DNA of 41,062 nucleotides from Chlorobiota bacterium (GCA_013153405.1 JAADEM010000017.1:1-41062), one strand, 5' to 3'. Positions 26,715 to 36,594 are shown, numbered from the stretch's first letter. Notes: generated by a model not told the origin, from the letters alone. Numbers and translations are program-made.

Positions 26715-28406
26715 TTAATTAGTATTGCACAAAGGAATGATTACTCCGGTTTTTGCATCCATTCTCATTCCCAGTCCACCATTCACAGCAACAGCCGACG
26801 GAAACTGCACCTTTGTTTTTCCTTTCAGAATATCCTTCCCTTTAAAGTAACCCTTGGTTCCCATATTGGTTACTTCAAATGCGTGTTCAGGTATCCGCAA
26901 CCTCAAAGATTTCTCTTCATCAGAGAAATTAACAACCACAAGATAACATTCTGAACCAGAAAACCTGAGACAAGCGTATTGCCGGCTGCTGTCAAATTCC
27001 GGATTATCACTATTATACCACATAAGATCGTAAAAGCCTTTTGAGTTCAGTACCTCATCGTTTTTAGCCAGAATAAGAAGTTTCTGGTACTGTTCACGTA
27101 ACTCTTTCTGCTCAGGGATTAGCTTTCCACCGTCAAAACGATGTTCATTCACCCATGCATCAACAGATGATACTTTCCAGTAATCAAAGATAGTTGTTCT
27201 TCCGTCGCGCCCACTGAAGCCTTCCTCGTCCATTCCCCTCTCACCTGTTTCCTGTCCGAAATAAAGCATAAAAGGATTTTTATAAACAGTTGCAGCAAGC
27301 ACTGTTCCTGCAAGACCTTTTTGCGCATCAGCTGCAAAAAAATCCGAGGCGATACGCTGTTCATCATGATTCTCGAGGAAAAACAGCATGTGATCTTTTA
27401 TATCACTTATTTTCTCAAGTGCCCCGGTAATATCTGAAGCTGCACGCTTTCCGGTAATCACATCCCGCAATATATCATAAAATCCAACTTTATCGTATAA
27501 CCAATCGAAACCTGCTTTGATAAATGGCCTGTACAGGTCAGGATTGTAAACTTCACCAACAAAAACCACATCCGGAAACGTTTTTTTCACCTGCGGAATT
27601 ACCCACCTCCAGAATTCTAACGGAACCATCTCTGCCATATCACAACGGAAACCGTCAATACTTTTACCTGCCCAGAACATCAGGATATTTTTCATCCTGT
27701 TCCATGTATCGGGAACCGGACTGAAGTGTCCTTTACGGTTATCAAAAAGGTTTATTCCATAATTCAGTTTTACAGTTTCATACCAGTCGTTCAGACCCGG
27801 TTCGGCAGAAAGGCAGTCGTTACCAGTAACCCTTGCCGGCTTTTCCACCCATTTTCTGTTTCCTTCGGGAGAAACCGGGGAGCGAAACTCTGTATTCAAC
27901 AGGTAGTAAAAATTGTTATCTCTGGCAAAAGCAACACTAATATCGTCATTACTCCCGAAATCGTCCACTCCGTCGGGGCTGGCATCCGACACATACTGCC
28001 TGGCAAGATGGTTCGGAACAAAGTCGATAATGACTTTCATTCCTGCATTATGTGTTCGCTCTACAAGCCCCTCAAACTCTTTCATCCTACCGGACACACT
28101 CTCTGCAAGATCCGGATCCACATCATAATAATCTTTTATGGCATACGGACTTCCTGCCTTTCCTTTCACAACCTCCGGAAAATCCTTCACAATACCATAT
28201 TCTGAATAGTCGGTTTGTGTAGCATGCTCAATTACTCCTGTATACCATATATGAGTAATCCCGAGTTGTTTTATTCCTTTAAGGGCTTTGTCGGTAAAAT
28301 ATCTGAACTTTCCGCAACCGTTATCGTAAATAGTTCCGTTTTTAATATTTTTCCCCTTCGTATTTCCGAACAATCGCGGTAATACCTGATATATTATTGG
28401 TTTCAT
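26715..28406 (-). CDS. Alpha-amylase-family glycoside hydrolase (GH13)
   Basis: The start is set at the ATG at 28406 (MKPIIYQVLPRLFGN), since the longer frame adds 13 non-homologous residues. The 563-residue product has the GH13 (beta/alpha)8 barrel: GITHIWYTGVIEHA, DFVPNHLAR, the nucleophile Asp256 in GFRCD, the acid Glu285 in VGEVYNP and the transition-state Asp348 in ENHDEQR. A C-terminal beta domain follows. No signal peptide is seen, so it acts in the cytoplasm on alpha-glucans or maltodextrins. A TAnnTTTG box lies 37 bases upstream. Confidence 0.93.
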   Translation of the reverse strand: MKPIIYQVLPRLFGNTKGKNIKNGTIYDNGCGKFRYFTDKALKGIKQLGITHIWYTGVIEHATQTDYSEYGIVKDFPEVVKGKAGSPYAIKDYYDVDPDLAESVSGRMKEFEGLVERTHNAGMKVIIDFVPNHLARQYVSDASPDGVDDFGSNDDISVAFARDNNFYYLLNTEFRSPVSPEGNRKWVEKPARVTGNDCLSAEPGLNDWYETVKLNYGINLFDNRKGHFSPVPDTWNRMKNILMFWAGKSIDGFRCDMAEMVPLEFWRWVIPQVKKTFPDVVFVGEVYNPDLYRPFIKAGFDWLYDKVGFYDILRDVITGKRAASDITGALEKISDIKDHMLFFLENHDEQRIASDFFAADAQKGLAGTVLAATVYKNPFMLYFGQETGERGMDEEGFSGRDGRTTIFDYWKVSSVDAWVNEHRFDGGKLIPEQKELREQYQKLLILAKNDEVLNSKGFYDLMWYNSDNPEFDSSRQYACLRFSGSECYLVVVNFSDEEKSLRLRIPEHAFEVTNMGTKGYFKGKDILKGKTKVQFPSAVAVNGGLGMRMDAKTGVIIPLCNTN

Positions 28407-28442
28407 GATTTTTCTAAGATTATATTTTCCTGAACCGGATGT

Positions 28443-28450
28443 CAAAAATA
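28443..28450 (-). promoter_or_regulatory. -7 box of the amylase gene
   Basis: On the minus strand TATTTTTG matches TAnnTTTG exactly. It lies in the 156-base divergent region shared with the outer-membrane protein gene at 28563. Confidence 0.5.
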
Positions 28451-28562
28451 ATATTTACTGCCATATAAACATTATTTATTACATTTATGGACAAGATTTG
28501 TTTACCCTTTACCCTTTACAGTACACTAACCCGTATAAAAAAATAATTTGCCGATAAATAAA

Positions 28563-31535
28563 ATGTCAAAAAAGTTACTGCCATATCTCTTTTTCATACT
28601 GGTCTGCACAACAGAATCATTTGCCCAGTACTACTCTTCAGGTTCCGATCCTGCAAGTATTCGCTGGTTTCAGATTAAAACAGATCATTTCAGAATCGTT
28701 TTTCCGGAAAAGTATAAAAAAGAAGCACAAAGGGCTGTTGCCATTTTTGAAAAAGTATATCAATACGGCGGTTACACATTAGGTCATAAACCCAAAAGAA
28801 TAGATGTTCTGATCCATTCCGAGTCGGCTTATTCAAACGGCTTTGTCTCCTGGGCACCAAAACGTATCGAACTTTATCCTTCACCCAATCAGGATATTTT
28901 CGCACAGGATTACCTACAGCAGCTTGCAATTCACGAATTTCGACATGTGGTTCAGATAGATAAACTTAACACCGGTTTCACCAGGGCACTTGGAATAATA
29001 GCAGGTCAACAAGCTGTAGGTGCGGTACTAGGTATTTATGTGCCAATGTGGTTTATGGAAGGTGATGCTGTAATGACTGAAACAATGCTATCACATTCGG
29101 GACGCGGACGCCTTCCGTCGTTCTCTCAGGAACTGAAAGCACAACTGCTTGAGAAGGGTGTTTATAAATACGATAAAGCATATCTTGGATCATACCGTGA
29201 TTATATCCCCAATTATTACGTAATGGGCTACCATCTTGTATCAGGAGCACGAAACAGGTTCGGGAATGATGTATGGGAAAAAGCAATTGAAAACACCGGA
29301 AAAAGAAGCTGGAGTATCACCCCCTTTAACCACGGCATAAAAGAGGTAACCGGACTGAACAAAACAGAACTTTACATGTCGGTATTCAATGAATGGAAAG
29401 AAATGTGGGAAAAAGAGAATGAAGGGAAAGAGCTTACAAAATTCAGATATCTGACCGCGCGTGATCCGAAATATAAAAACTACCGATATTCCAGATTTCT
29501 GAATGATTCAATAATCGTATCCAGAATATCAGGTCCCGGAGAGGTACAACGTTTTGTTACCATTAACATAAAATCAGGGAAAGAACAGAATTTATTTACA
29601 CCCGGATATACAGAAAGAGCACCTTTTTCGCTTGCTTCCGATAAGCTTGTATGGTCCGAACAGGAACAAAACTACAGATGGAGCAATGCCGAACAATACA
29701 ACATATGGATATACAACCTGAAAACAGGCAAAGCCAAACGGCTTACCCGGGGAAAAAGATATTATGCCCCTTCGCTGTCCCCCGATGGAAATACCATTGC
29801 AACCGTCCATATATCAAAAAGCGGCAATTACAATATCTTATTGCTAGATGCTGAGAACGGCAAAACAACAGATACCATAAACACACCGGACAACAGATTT
29901 GCCATGACTCCGGTATGGACTCCTGACGGCAGCAAAATTGTAACCGTTGTCCTAACGCCTGATGGAAAACAGCTTTTTTACTTAACCCTGAATGACCGCA
30001 AGTGGCATCCCTTGACTACTCCGTCATTTGCCAATATAAGAGAACCGTTTGCAACCGATAGTTATGTCTATTTTTCATACAGTCCTGATGAAACAGAGAA
30101 TATTTTCAGAATAAATATTAACACAAAAAACATTGAACAGATAACCTCGTCGCAATTCGGAAACACATCGGCAGCTCTGAATGGCAATACTCTTACTGTT
30201 TCCGATTACTGTTCTGACGGTTACCGTCCGGCGGTAATAAATCTTGACAGCATTTCTGTAAAAAAAACACAATTTACTGCTTATGCACCTGAATATCCGT
30301 TTCTGAAAAAAACATTCAAAGAAGAAAAAGGACTTCCCGGCTTTAACAATCTTAAAACCGACACATTTGAGGTTAAAAAATACTCGCGCTGGAACCTTTT
30401 TAACTTTCACAGCTGGGCTCCGGTCTACATCAACTTCAACGATCTGGACCTCAACTACGGAGCTTCCCTGCTGTCACAAAACCTGCTTGGAAATGCTTTT
30501 ACCACATTCGGCTATAATGCCGACAAGCAATATACACGCGAAAAGTTCTATTTCAATTTTATTTATAACGGATGGTTTCCTAAACTGAATTTCGAAGCCA
30601 AATATGGTAACGATGATGCTTACTATGATCAGGCGACCGAAACCGATACATTTATTGTTGAATCATTAAAAAAACAACAATTCCTCAGGTTGAATCTTGA
30701 CATATCAATACCATTCAATATTTCAAGAGGTGCCTGGCATCGTCATGTTGAACCATTGGCAAGTATTGGATATCTCAAAGCTTTCGATTATGACGCTTTA
30801 AAATCATACATTACCAACATCGACGGAAAATGGTATTATACCGGAGAAACTGAAAACATAACAGCCAAAGGATACGATATAAACACCTTTGAATACGGGC
30901 TTTTTGCATACAATCTGAGAAAACGCAGCATACGCGATGTCGCAACACGCCTGGGACAGGTTTTTCAGTTTACTTACAAACACTCACCTTATGGTGATTA
31001 TGATTTTGGTTCAATTACCGGAGTTCATACTACAGTTTACTTTCCGGGGTTCTACCAGCATCACTCTATTCGTATCAACAACGACTGGCATAAAAAGATT
31101 CGCGGTGAAAAGGCCGGCATTAATAGTTCCGGTTACATAATACGGTATGGTTTTTCCGATTTTATTAATATCGCCAGAGGTTACACTGACAAATATAATG
31201 ACGAGCTTTACACTTTCCGGTCCGATTACATTATGCCTGTATGGTATCCGGACATAACCACCGGAAGCCTCGCATATTTTAAAAGAATAACAACAAATAT
31301 CTTTTACGATTATTCAAAAGCATCGTACAAGTTGCAGGACAACAATACCGGAGAATGGTTCTACGGCACAAATACCTATCAGTCGGCAGGAACCGAGATA
31401 CGTGCCGAAGTACATCTTTTGCGTTTTATCTTTCCGTTCAGCATAGGATACCGCTACTCGTATCTTATAAATGATAACCGCAGCAGACACGAGTTCCTGT
31501 TCTCAATAAACTTCTCGGGCTATACGGTAAATTAA
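28563..31535 (+). CDS. Predicted outer-membrane protein: zincin-like domain, beta-propeller and C-terminal barrel
   Basis: The ATG at 28563 gives a signal peptide (MSKKLLPYLFFILVC, cleavage near SFAQ) and a 990-residue product; a TTG five codons earlier is less likely. Residues about 40-260 resemble a gluzincin (peptidase MA-like) domain: HEFRH with His124, Glu125 and His128, and a possible third ligand Glu166 in WFMEGDAVMTE. Residues about 330-560 have WD40-like/PD40 propeller blades (APSLSPDGNTIATV, TPVWTPDGSKIVTVV). From about 590 the sequence is beta-strand-rich and aromatic with an amphipathic pattern (YGASLLSQNLLGNAFTTFGY, TEIRAEVHLLRFIFPFSIGY), as in an outer-membrane barrel, ending in EFLFSINFSGYTVN. 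Function is not established; a surface or periplasmic metallopeptidase is inferred. Confidence 0.82.
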   Translation: MSKKLLPYLFFILVCTTESFAQYYSSGSDPASIRWFQIKTDHFRIVFPEKYKKEAQRAVAIFEKVYQYGGYTLGHKPKRIDVLIHSESAYSNGFVSWAPKRIELYPSPNQDIFAQDYLQQLAIHEFRHVVQIDKLNTGFTRALGIIAGQQAVGAVLGIYVPMWFMEGDAVMTETMLSHSGRGRLPSFSQELKAQLLEKGVYKYDKAYLGSYRDYIPNYYVMGYHLVSGARNRFGNDVWEKAIENTGKRSWSITPFNHGIKEVTGLNKTELYMSVFNEWKEMWEKENEGKELTKFRYLTARDPKYKNYRYSRFLNDSIIVSRISGPGEVQRFVTINIKSGKEQNLFTPGYTERAPFSLASDKLVWSEQEQNYRWSNAEQYNIWIYNLKTGKAKRLTRGKRYYAPSLSPDGNTIATVHISKSGNYNILLLDAENGKTTDTINTPDNRFAMTPVWTPDGSKIVTVVLTPDGKQLFYLTLNDRKWHPLTTPSFANIREPFATDSYVYFSYSPDETENIFRININTKNIEQITSSQFGNTSAALNGNTLTVSDYCSDGYRPAVINLDSISVKKTQFTAYAPEYPFLKKTFKEEKGLPGFNNLKTDTFEVKKYSRWNLFNFHSWAPVYINFNDLDLNYGASLLSQNLLGNAFTTFGYNADKQYTREKFYFNFIYNGWFPKLNFEAKYGNDDAYYDQATETDTFIVESLKKQQFLRLNLDISIPFNISRGAWHRHVEPLASIGYLKAFDYDALKSYITNIDGKWYYTGETENITAKGYDINTFEYGLFAYNLRKRSIRDVATRLGQVFQFTYKHSPYGDYDFGSITGVHTTVYFPGFYQHHSIRINNDWHKKIRGEKAGINSSGYIIRYGFSDFINIARGYTDKYNDELYTFRSDYIMPVWYPDITTGSLAYFKRITTNIFYDYSKASYKLQDNNTGEWFYGTNTYQSAGTEIRAEVHLLRFIFPFSIGYRYSYLINDNRSRHEFLFSINFSGYTVN

Positions 31536-31718
31536 GTTGTTGCGGAAAGAATAAAATCTCAACTATTCAAGCGTTTATAGCTTTATAAAAACGAATTACA
31601 CTAAAACGATTAATTCGTTAACGCTCATTAAAGCAATTCGCAATTTAAACAACTTTTTAGGACATAAACTCCAATAAGCATAAATGTTTTGTCATTGGTA
31701 GAATTCAATTTCTTAATG
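31536..31718. other. Non-coding stretch with a degraded repeat end
   Basis: No gene is seen. AACAACTTTTTAGGACATAA around 31648-31667 resembles the ACTTTTTGGACATCC end of the dispersed repeat and may be an older, decayed copy preceding R3. Confidence 0.4.
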
Positions 31719-31911
31719 CGTCATTGCGAATCCCATGTTATAGGGTGAAGTCTCCCTGCGCCGATGCTTCGGCAGGCAGGCAATTCCCGGCGAGAGGGAG
31801 ACTGCTTCTTCGCTAACACTCATCGCAGTGACGAGAATGTTCCGTCATTTACTCATTATGCCAAAAAATTCGAGGTGAAATCTCGGAATGACAACTTTTC
31901 AGACATCCTCT
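31719..31911 (+). repeat. Dispersed intergenic repeat, copy R3
   Basis: It starts with GCGTCATTGCGAATCCCAT, contains an extra CCTGCGCCGATGCTTCGGCAGG hairpin-like insert relative to R2b, then the shared GGGAGACTGCTTCTTCGCTA block, CATCGCAGTGACGAGAATGT, ACTCATTATGCC and the CGGAATGACAACTTTT end. It lies between two convergent genes, as R2 does. Confidence 0.85.
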
Positions 31912-32009
31912 TTTAGCTATTTCAAATACGGTAAGCGTTACAGAGCTTTTTACCAACCATTTTTCAGTATTATGCAAAAAGCATCTGTCACTTATTCACC
32001 TGCCTTCAT

Positions 32010-32621
32010 TCACTTTATCATAAAATCGAGCATTAATTCATCTTCAATAAAAAGCTGAAGACGGTCGTCAATTTTAACAGGTCCCACACCAGCAGGTGTT
32101 CCGGTAAAAATAATGTCTCCTATTTTAAGGGTGAAATATTTCGACAGATGCGAAACAATCGTATCTATCTTGTAAATCATCATCGAAGAGTTCCCTTTCT
32201 GGCGGGTTTCACCATTTACATCAAGATGAAAATTAATATTATTGATATCCGGATATACTGATTTAGGAACAAATTCGCTGACTGCGGCCGAACTGTCGAA
32301 TGCCTTGCATTTCTCCCACGGAAGTCCTTTGTTACGGAGTTTGTTTTGAAGATCACGGGCAGTAAAATCGATACCAATACCTATCTCATCATAATATCTG
32401 TGAGCAAATTCCGGTTCAATATTTTTTCCTAACTTATTTATCTTTACCAGCAGTTCCACCTCATAATGAAACTCATCGGCAAAATCGGGGATATAAAACG
32501 GGTTACCGTTACGCAGCAGTGCGGTTTCGGGTTTCAGAAAAACAACCGGATCTCCGCTAACCTCATTTTCTAACTCTTTTATGTGATCTACATAGTTACG
32601 ACCTATACAAAGTATTTTCAT
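32010..32621 (-). CDS. Fumarylacetoacetate hydrolase (FAH) family protein
   Basis: The 203-residue protein is a compact FAH-fold enzyme of the acylpyruvase/oxaloacetate decarboxylase (FAHD1-like) type. It has the N-terminal CIGRNYVDHIKEL, PVVFLKPETALLRNG, the metal-binding HYEVELLVKI segment and the C-terminal GDIIFTGTPAGVGPV. It would cleave a C-C bond in a 2-oxo or diketo acid in the cytoplasm with Mg2+. The exact substrate is not predictable. It stands alone on the minus strand, facing the outer-membrane protein gene across the R3 repeat. Confidence 0.92.
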   Translation of the reverse strand: MKILCIGRNYVDHIKELENEVSGDPVVFLKPETALLRNGNPFYIPDFADEFHYEVELLVKINKLGKNIEPEFAHRYYDEIGIGIDFTARDLQNKLRNKGLPWEKCKAFDSSAAVSEFVPKSVYPDINNINFHLDVNGETRQKGNSSMMIYKIDTIVSHLSKYFTLKIGDIIFTGTPAGVGPVKIDDRLQLFIEDELMLDFMIK

Positions 32622-33004
32622 GATGCTGTTCTTTATTTTTTTATTCTTATGCCACTAATTTACACGAATTATTTGTATTTGTATCCCTATCATGAAATTT
32701 TCAAATGGTAAAATACATGTCACACAATGCCCGGCATATCTATTATTTTAGGAATTGTAGTTTGGTGAGTAAATTATGATTTGATAAGACAGTAAAAAAC
32801 AAAATCAGTCAATAAAATTGATATCATTATCATAGATAAACAACCGGATAATGCCATTCAAAACAAGTAGATTAACCTGATGAAAACAAAACACTTCTGA
32901 TAAAAAATTTTAGAACCCTGGCTGCTTAACTGAAACAACCAGAAACAAAACCAACCTGTAACCAATCAAACCATCAGCACTTCAATAACAAATTCCTTTA
33001 GCCA
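32622..33004. other. Non-coding stretch between FAH and exonuclease genes
   Basis: No gene is seen in 383 AT-rich bases. CCACTAATTTACACGAATTA (32652-32671) looks like the 'attcgtgtaaattagtgg' short motif that I have seen as a dispersed intergenic repeat in Bacteroidota genomes; only one copy is present in this window. Confidence 0.4.
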
Positions 33005-33781
33005 TCATGCATTAAACTTACTCTTCCTGAGTTTGATATTAGTCAGAACCTTTTTTGTGTAAAGCGGAAAATCACCGTTCATCATCCAGCCGTAATAACC
33101 GGGATCTTTTTCCAGAACATCTTCAACTTTTTTGCCTTTATACTTACCAAAATTAAAAATCTCCTCCCCCTTATCGTTATAGATTATACGTCCCACAAAA
33201 TCAGCATTTTTATTAAATGCCGAAAATCCAGAAAGATATTCGATCTCATTTTTCAGATTAGGTTCATATCTGTCGAGCTGAGCTTTAAGAATTTCGTATG
33301 TCGCTTTTGTATCAGCTTCGGCCGAATGAGAGTTTTTAAGCTCTTTATCGAGATAGAATTTATATGCTGATTTCAGATCCCGTTTTTCCATTTTGAAGAA
33401 TATGGTCTGAACATCAACAAACTTTTTCTTTTTCAGATCCACATCGACACCGGCACGCAAAAACTCCTCAGCCAGCAATGGAATATCAAGACGGTTAAGT
33501 CCGAATCCGCCTATATCACATCCTTTCATAAAAGTAGCTATTTCACTTGCAACCTCTTTGAAGGTAGGAGCATTTTTTATATCATCATCTGTAATTCCGT
33601 GTATTTCTATCACATTTTCAGGCATTGGAATCTCAGGATTTATCCGGTAGGTTTTCATCTCTTCCGTTCCATCCACATTAACCTTAAGCAAAGAGATTTC
33701 CACTATTCTGTCTTCGGAAATATTTAGTCCGGTAGCTTCAAGGTCAAAAAACACTATCGGATTCTTCAGGTTTAAATTCAT
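33005..33781 (-). CDS. DEDDh 3'-5' exonuclease (DnaQ-like) with C-terminal domain
   Basis: The 258-residue protein carries the exonuclease motifs FFDLEATG (Asp13, Glu15), GLNRLDIPLLAEEF and HSAEADTKATYEIL, the DEDDh signature of DNA polymerase III epsilon-type nucleases. A C-terminal segment (about 205-258) with FNFGKYKGKKVEDVLEKDPG resembles the DUF3820-like module often fused to such exonucleases. It probably acts in DNA repair or proofreading, or on small nucleic acids. It starts 12 bases after the stop of the TPR/PD40 gene, so the two are likely cotranscribed, although no functional link is evident. Confidence 0.93.
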   Translation of the reverse strand: MNLNLKNPIVFFDLEATGLNISEDRIVEISLLKVNVDGTEEMKTYRINPEIPMPENVIEIHGITDDDIKNAPTFKEVASEIATFMKGCDIGGFGLNRLDIPLLAEEFLRAGVDVDLKKKKFVDVQTIFFKMEKRDLKSAYKFYLDKELKNSHSAEADTKATYEILKAQLDRYEPNLKNEIEYLSGFSAFNKNADFVGRIIYNDKGEEIFNFGKYKGKKVEDVLEKDPGYYGWMMNGDFPLYTKKVLTNIKLRKSKFNA

Positions 33782-33793
33782 CTGTAATATTAA

Positions 33794-35344
33794 TTAATTC
33801 TGCATTTCTGTTTTTTGCTCCAGAATGAATCTTTTCTCTTTAGGTACCGGCGGATACAATCTTTCAGGTATTGAGATTGTGTCGGTAAACGATTCTATTT
33901 CCGGTGCATCGATGCGAAGATAATAATTTCCCGGAGGAAGAGCCATTATAAATCTTGCAGAATCGGTAGAAAGAGCATAAGTGCCCACTTTTAACTCCAG
34001 CGTATCAAACACATTTATCTTTGGTGTAAACCACGGAACAACCTCTGCGGAATCAGTTTTCACTCTCAGAGTACATTTAAATATAGCATTCGACGGATCT
34101 TTTTTCACATATACAACTTTGTAAATATCCCTGTTTCCGAATCCCTCGGGCCTGACTGCCGAGATATATCCTATACGTTTACCCTTCACCCATGAAATAG
34201 TATAATTGTCGTATGTATCATTAACAGGATATCCCAGATTAACCGGTTCTTTCCACTCTCTGGTTACGGTATCCAGATCAGAATAAAACAAATCATAACC
34301 ACCCATCGATTTCGTATTATTACTTGAAAAATAAATACGTTTCTCTTCCGGCATATATACGGGGAAGTTCTCATCATATTTACTGTTAATTTTTCCGGGC
34401 AAAGGACGTGATTCGCCCCACTCTCCGGTAGGCAGTTTTATTGAATAAAACAGATCTATTGAACCGCTAAGTCCTTCGGCAGCATAAATCAATGTATCAC
34501 TGCCTTCTGTCATACACACACCATACTCACCACCCTTCATATCTATGGGATATCCAAAATCAGACATAATATCGAACCGGTACTTACCTTTATATTTTGC
34601 ATATCCTATAACCTCATCGCCATAACGGTTGTGAAAAATAAAGACCTCATCACCCGACGGATTTATTCCGGCTACAATTTCATCATAACCGGAATTAACA
34701 GTAGACCCGATGGTTTTATATTTACCCCATCCGTTTTCCTGCATTTCCGAAACGCATAAATTGAAATAATAAAAACCTCCATACGAGTTATAACGCTTAT
34801 CCGATGAAAAGAAAAGAATTGTTTCGTCTGAGGTAACATAAGGATTCAATTCGGACCTTGAGGTGTTAATTTTATTACCAAGATTTATTAAATCGACTAT
34901 TTCGGGTTCAGAAGTATATTTTTTAGCATTATCAATATAATGTTTCAGTATAAATATTTTCTCGTCGTTATATTCATTCTTTTCATATTTCGACTCATAC
35001 ATTTTCAGATACTCTTTTGCTTTATCAAATTTTAAAGCATGAAGATACGCCTCTGATAAGTAGTAGAGTATTTCAGTATCCCTGGGCTTTAGCTCTTTTA
35101 ATTTCTCCAGATAAGGAATAGCCTGATATTTAAGTTGATTACCGTTTAGATAACATTCTGAAATTTTAGCAAGCAACGTCGGGTTCTCCTTGTCCTTTCT
35201 GTAAGCTCTTAAGTACTCTTTCAGTGCCTTGTCGTAATTCAAAACCTTAAAGTATTTATCACCCCTTTTTTCATAATCTTTCGAACTGAAAGCCATCAGG
35301 GTTAATAAAACCAAAATAACGGATAAAACGGATAAGATTCTCAT
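33794..35344 (-). CDS. Secreted TPR and PD40 beta-propeller protein
   Basis: A signal peptide (MRILSVLSVILVLLTLMAF) precedes TPR-like repeats at about 25-130 (RGDKYFKVLNYDKALKEYLR, EILYYLSEAYLHALKFDKAK). A six-bladed PD40-type propeller follows at about 160-415 (TIGSTVNSGYDEIVAGINPS, KRIYFSSNNTKSMGGYDLFY). The C-terminal about 90 residues form a beta-sandwich-like tail (FTPKINVFDTLELKVGTYALS). The TPR-propeller order recalls the PorE type IX secretion component, but the C-terminal OmpA domain of PorE is absent. It is probably periplasmic or surface-associated. Function unknown. It is the first gene of a two-gene operon with the exonuclease. Confidence 0.85.
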   Translation of the reverse strand: MRILSVLSVILVLLTLMAFSSKDYEKRGDKYFKVLNYDKALKEYLRAYRKDKENPTLLAKISECYLNGNQLKYQAIPYLEKLKELKPRDTEILYYLSEAYLHALKFDKAKEYLKMYESKYEKNEYNDEKIFILKHYIDNAKKYTSEPEIVDLINLGNKINTSRSELNPYVTSDETILFFSSDKRYNSYGGFYYFNLCVSEMQENGWGKYKTIGSTVNSGYDEIVAGINPSGDEVFIFHNRYGDEVIGYAKYKGKYRFDIMSDFGYPIDMKGGEYGVCMTEGSDTLIYAAEGLSGSIDLFYSIKLPTGEWGESRPLPGKINSKYDENFPVYMPEEKRIYFSSNNTKSMGGYDLFYSDLDTVTREWKEPVNLGYPVNDTYDNYTISWVKGKRIGYISAVRPEGFGNRDIYKVVYVKKDPSNAIFKCTLRVKTDSAEVVPWFTPKINVFDTLELKVGTYALSTDSARFIMALPPGNYYLRIDAPEIESFTDTISIPERLYPPVPKEKRFILEQKTEMQN

Positions 35345-35667
35345 TTATGCAGGTATTAGATTTATTCTTCTAAAGAAACACTTTTTTTAAAAAACAAAAA
35401 AACAATATTGAATAAATACCACTTACTTGCATTCAAAAAAAGGTTATAAAGCTCCTTGGTTTAACATTTTACGTATTTTTATGCTTTCGGGTTACCTTAT
35501 TCAGATATCAAAACACAACATATTAAATCCACAACACTTTACAGTCACATCAAGACAACCTCCATTTTAATTAATACACCAACAAATCGTAATTACTCAT
35601 TGAACATTGACAATAATCTATTGTTATAATAATAACCAGGATGCAGAAAAATGTAAACAACATAGAT

Positions 35668-36396
35668 ATGCAAAGAAGAGATTTCATCGGCATAACGGCA
35701 TTAGGAGTACTGGCAGCTTGTATTCCGGGAGGGAAAAAAAGCACTTCGGCAACAAAAAAAACACAGGATCTAAGTAACGTAAAAATCATCCATGAGTTTC
35801 CTGAATTACCTTTTGCTTACAATGCTCTTGAACCTTATATTGATGCTAAAACCGTTGAATTACATTACGACAAACATCACAGAGGTTATTTTAAGAAATT
35901 TACTTCTGCAATAGAAGGCACTGAACTGGAACAAATCCCAATGTCCGAAATATTTGCAAAAATCTCTTCATACAGTGACCCTATAAGAAATTACGGAGGA
36001 GGATATTACAACCATATACTTTATTGGGAAAACCTTAATCCTGACGGCGGCAAACCAAGTGGAAGACTACTTACCAAAATAATCAGGCATTTCGATTCGT
36101 TCGATAATTTTAAAAAAACATTCTCGGATGAAGCAAAAACATTGTTCGGTAGCGGATGGGTATGGTTAATCATTACTCCCGATAACAAACTTAAAATTGT
36201 ATCCACTCCTAATCAGGATAATCCTTTGATGAATATAGCAGAATACAGGGGCATTCCTTTACTGACTATAGATATCTGGGAACACTCTTATTACCTGAAA
36301 TATAAAAATAAAAGATCCGGTTACATCGATAATTTCTGGAACATTGTAAACTGGAAAAAAGTAAACGAACGGCTACTCAATGCTCTCAAAGCATAA
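35668..36396 (+). CDS. sodB: Fe/Mn superoxide dismutase, Tat-type exported lipoprotein
   Basis: It dismutates superoxide to oxygen and hydrogen peroxide. All four metal ligands are visible: His66 (HYDKHH), His116 (NHILYWENL), Asp202 and His206 (DIWEHSYYL), numbered from the ATG at 35668. This start is chosen because it places the twin-arginine signal QRRDFIG at the very N-terminus; the ATG at 35641 adds nine residues. The signal ends in LAAC, a lipobox, so the mature enzyme should be lipid-anchored and exported after folding. Cytoplasmic Bacteroidota SodB enzymes lack such a leader. Whether the metal is iron or manganese is not resolved by sequence. Confidence 0.92.
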   Translation: MQRRDFIGITALGVLAACIPGGKKSTSATKKTQDLSNVKIIHEFPELPFAYNALEPYIDAKTVELHYDKHHRGYFKKFTSAIEGTELEQIPMSEIFAKISSYSDPIRNYGGGYYNHILYWENLNPDGGKPSGRLLTKIIRHFDSFDNFKKTFSDEAKTLFGSGWVWLIITPDNKLKIVSTPNQDNPLMNIAEYRGIPLLTIDIWEHSYYLKYKNKRSGYIDNFWNIVNWKKVNERLLNALKA

Positions 36397-36594
36397 CTAT
36401 ACACCACTTTATTTATAGTAAGTTCTTAAAATCCGGTCCGGAAAACAAGAACACATCTTATATTTACGTTACAGCCAGACTGCGGGAAACCTACCATGTA
36501 ACTTTTCATATAAAATATTCATCATACCTTTCCTTGCCCCCCAATTATAAATTATAAAAAAGGTTAATATTTTTCATAACTAATCTTTTAGTTA

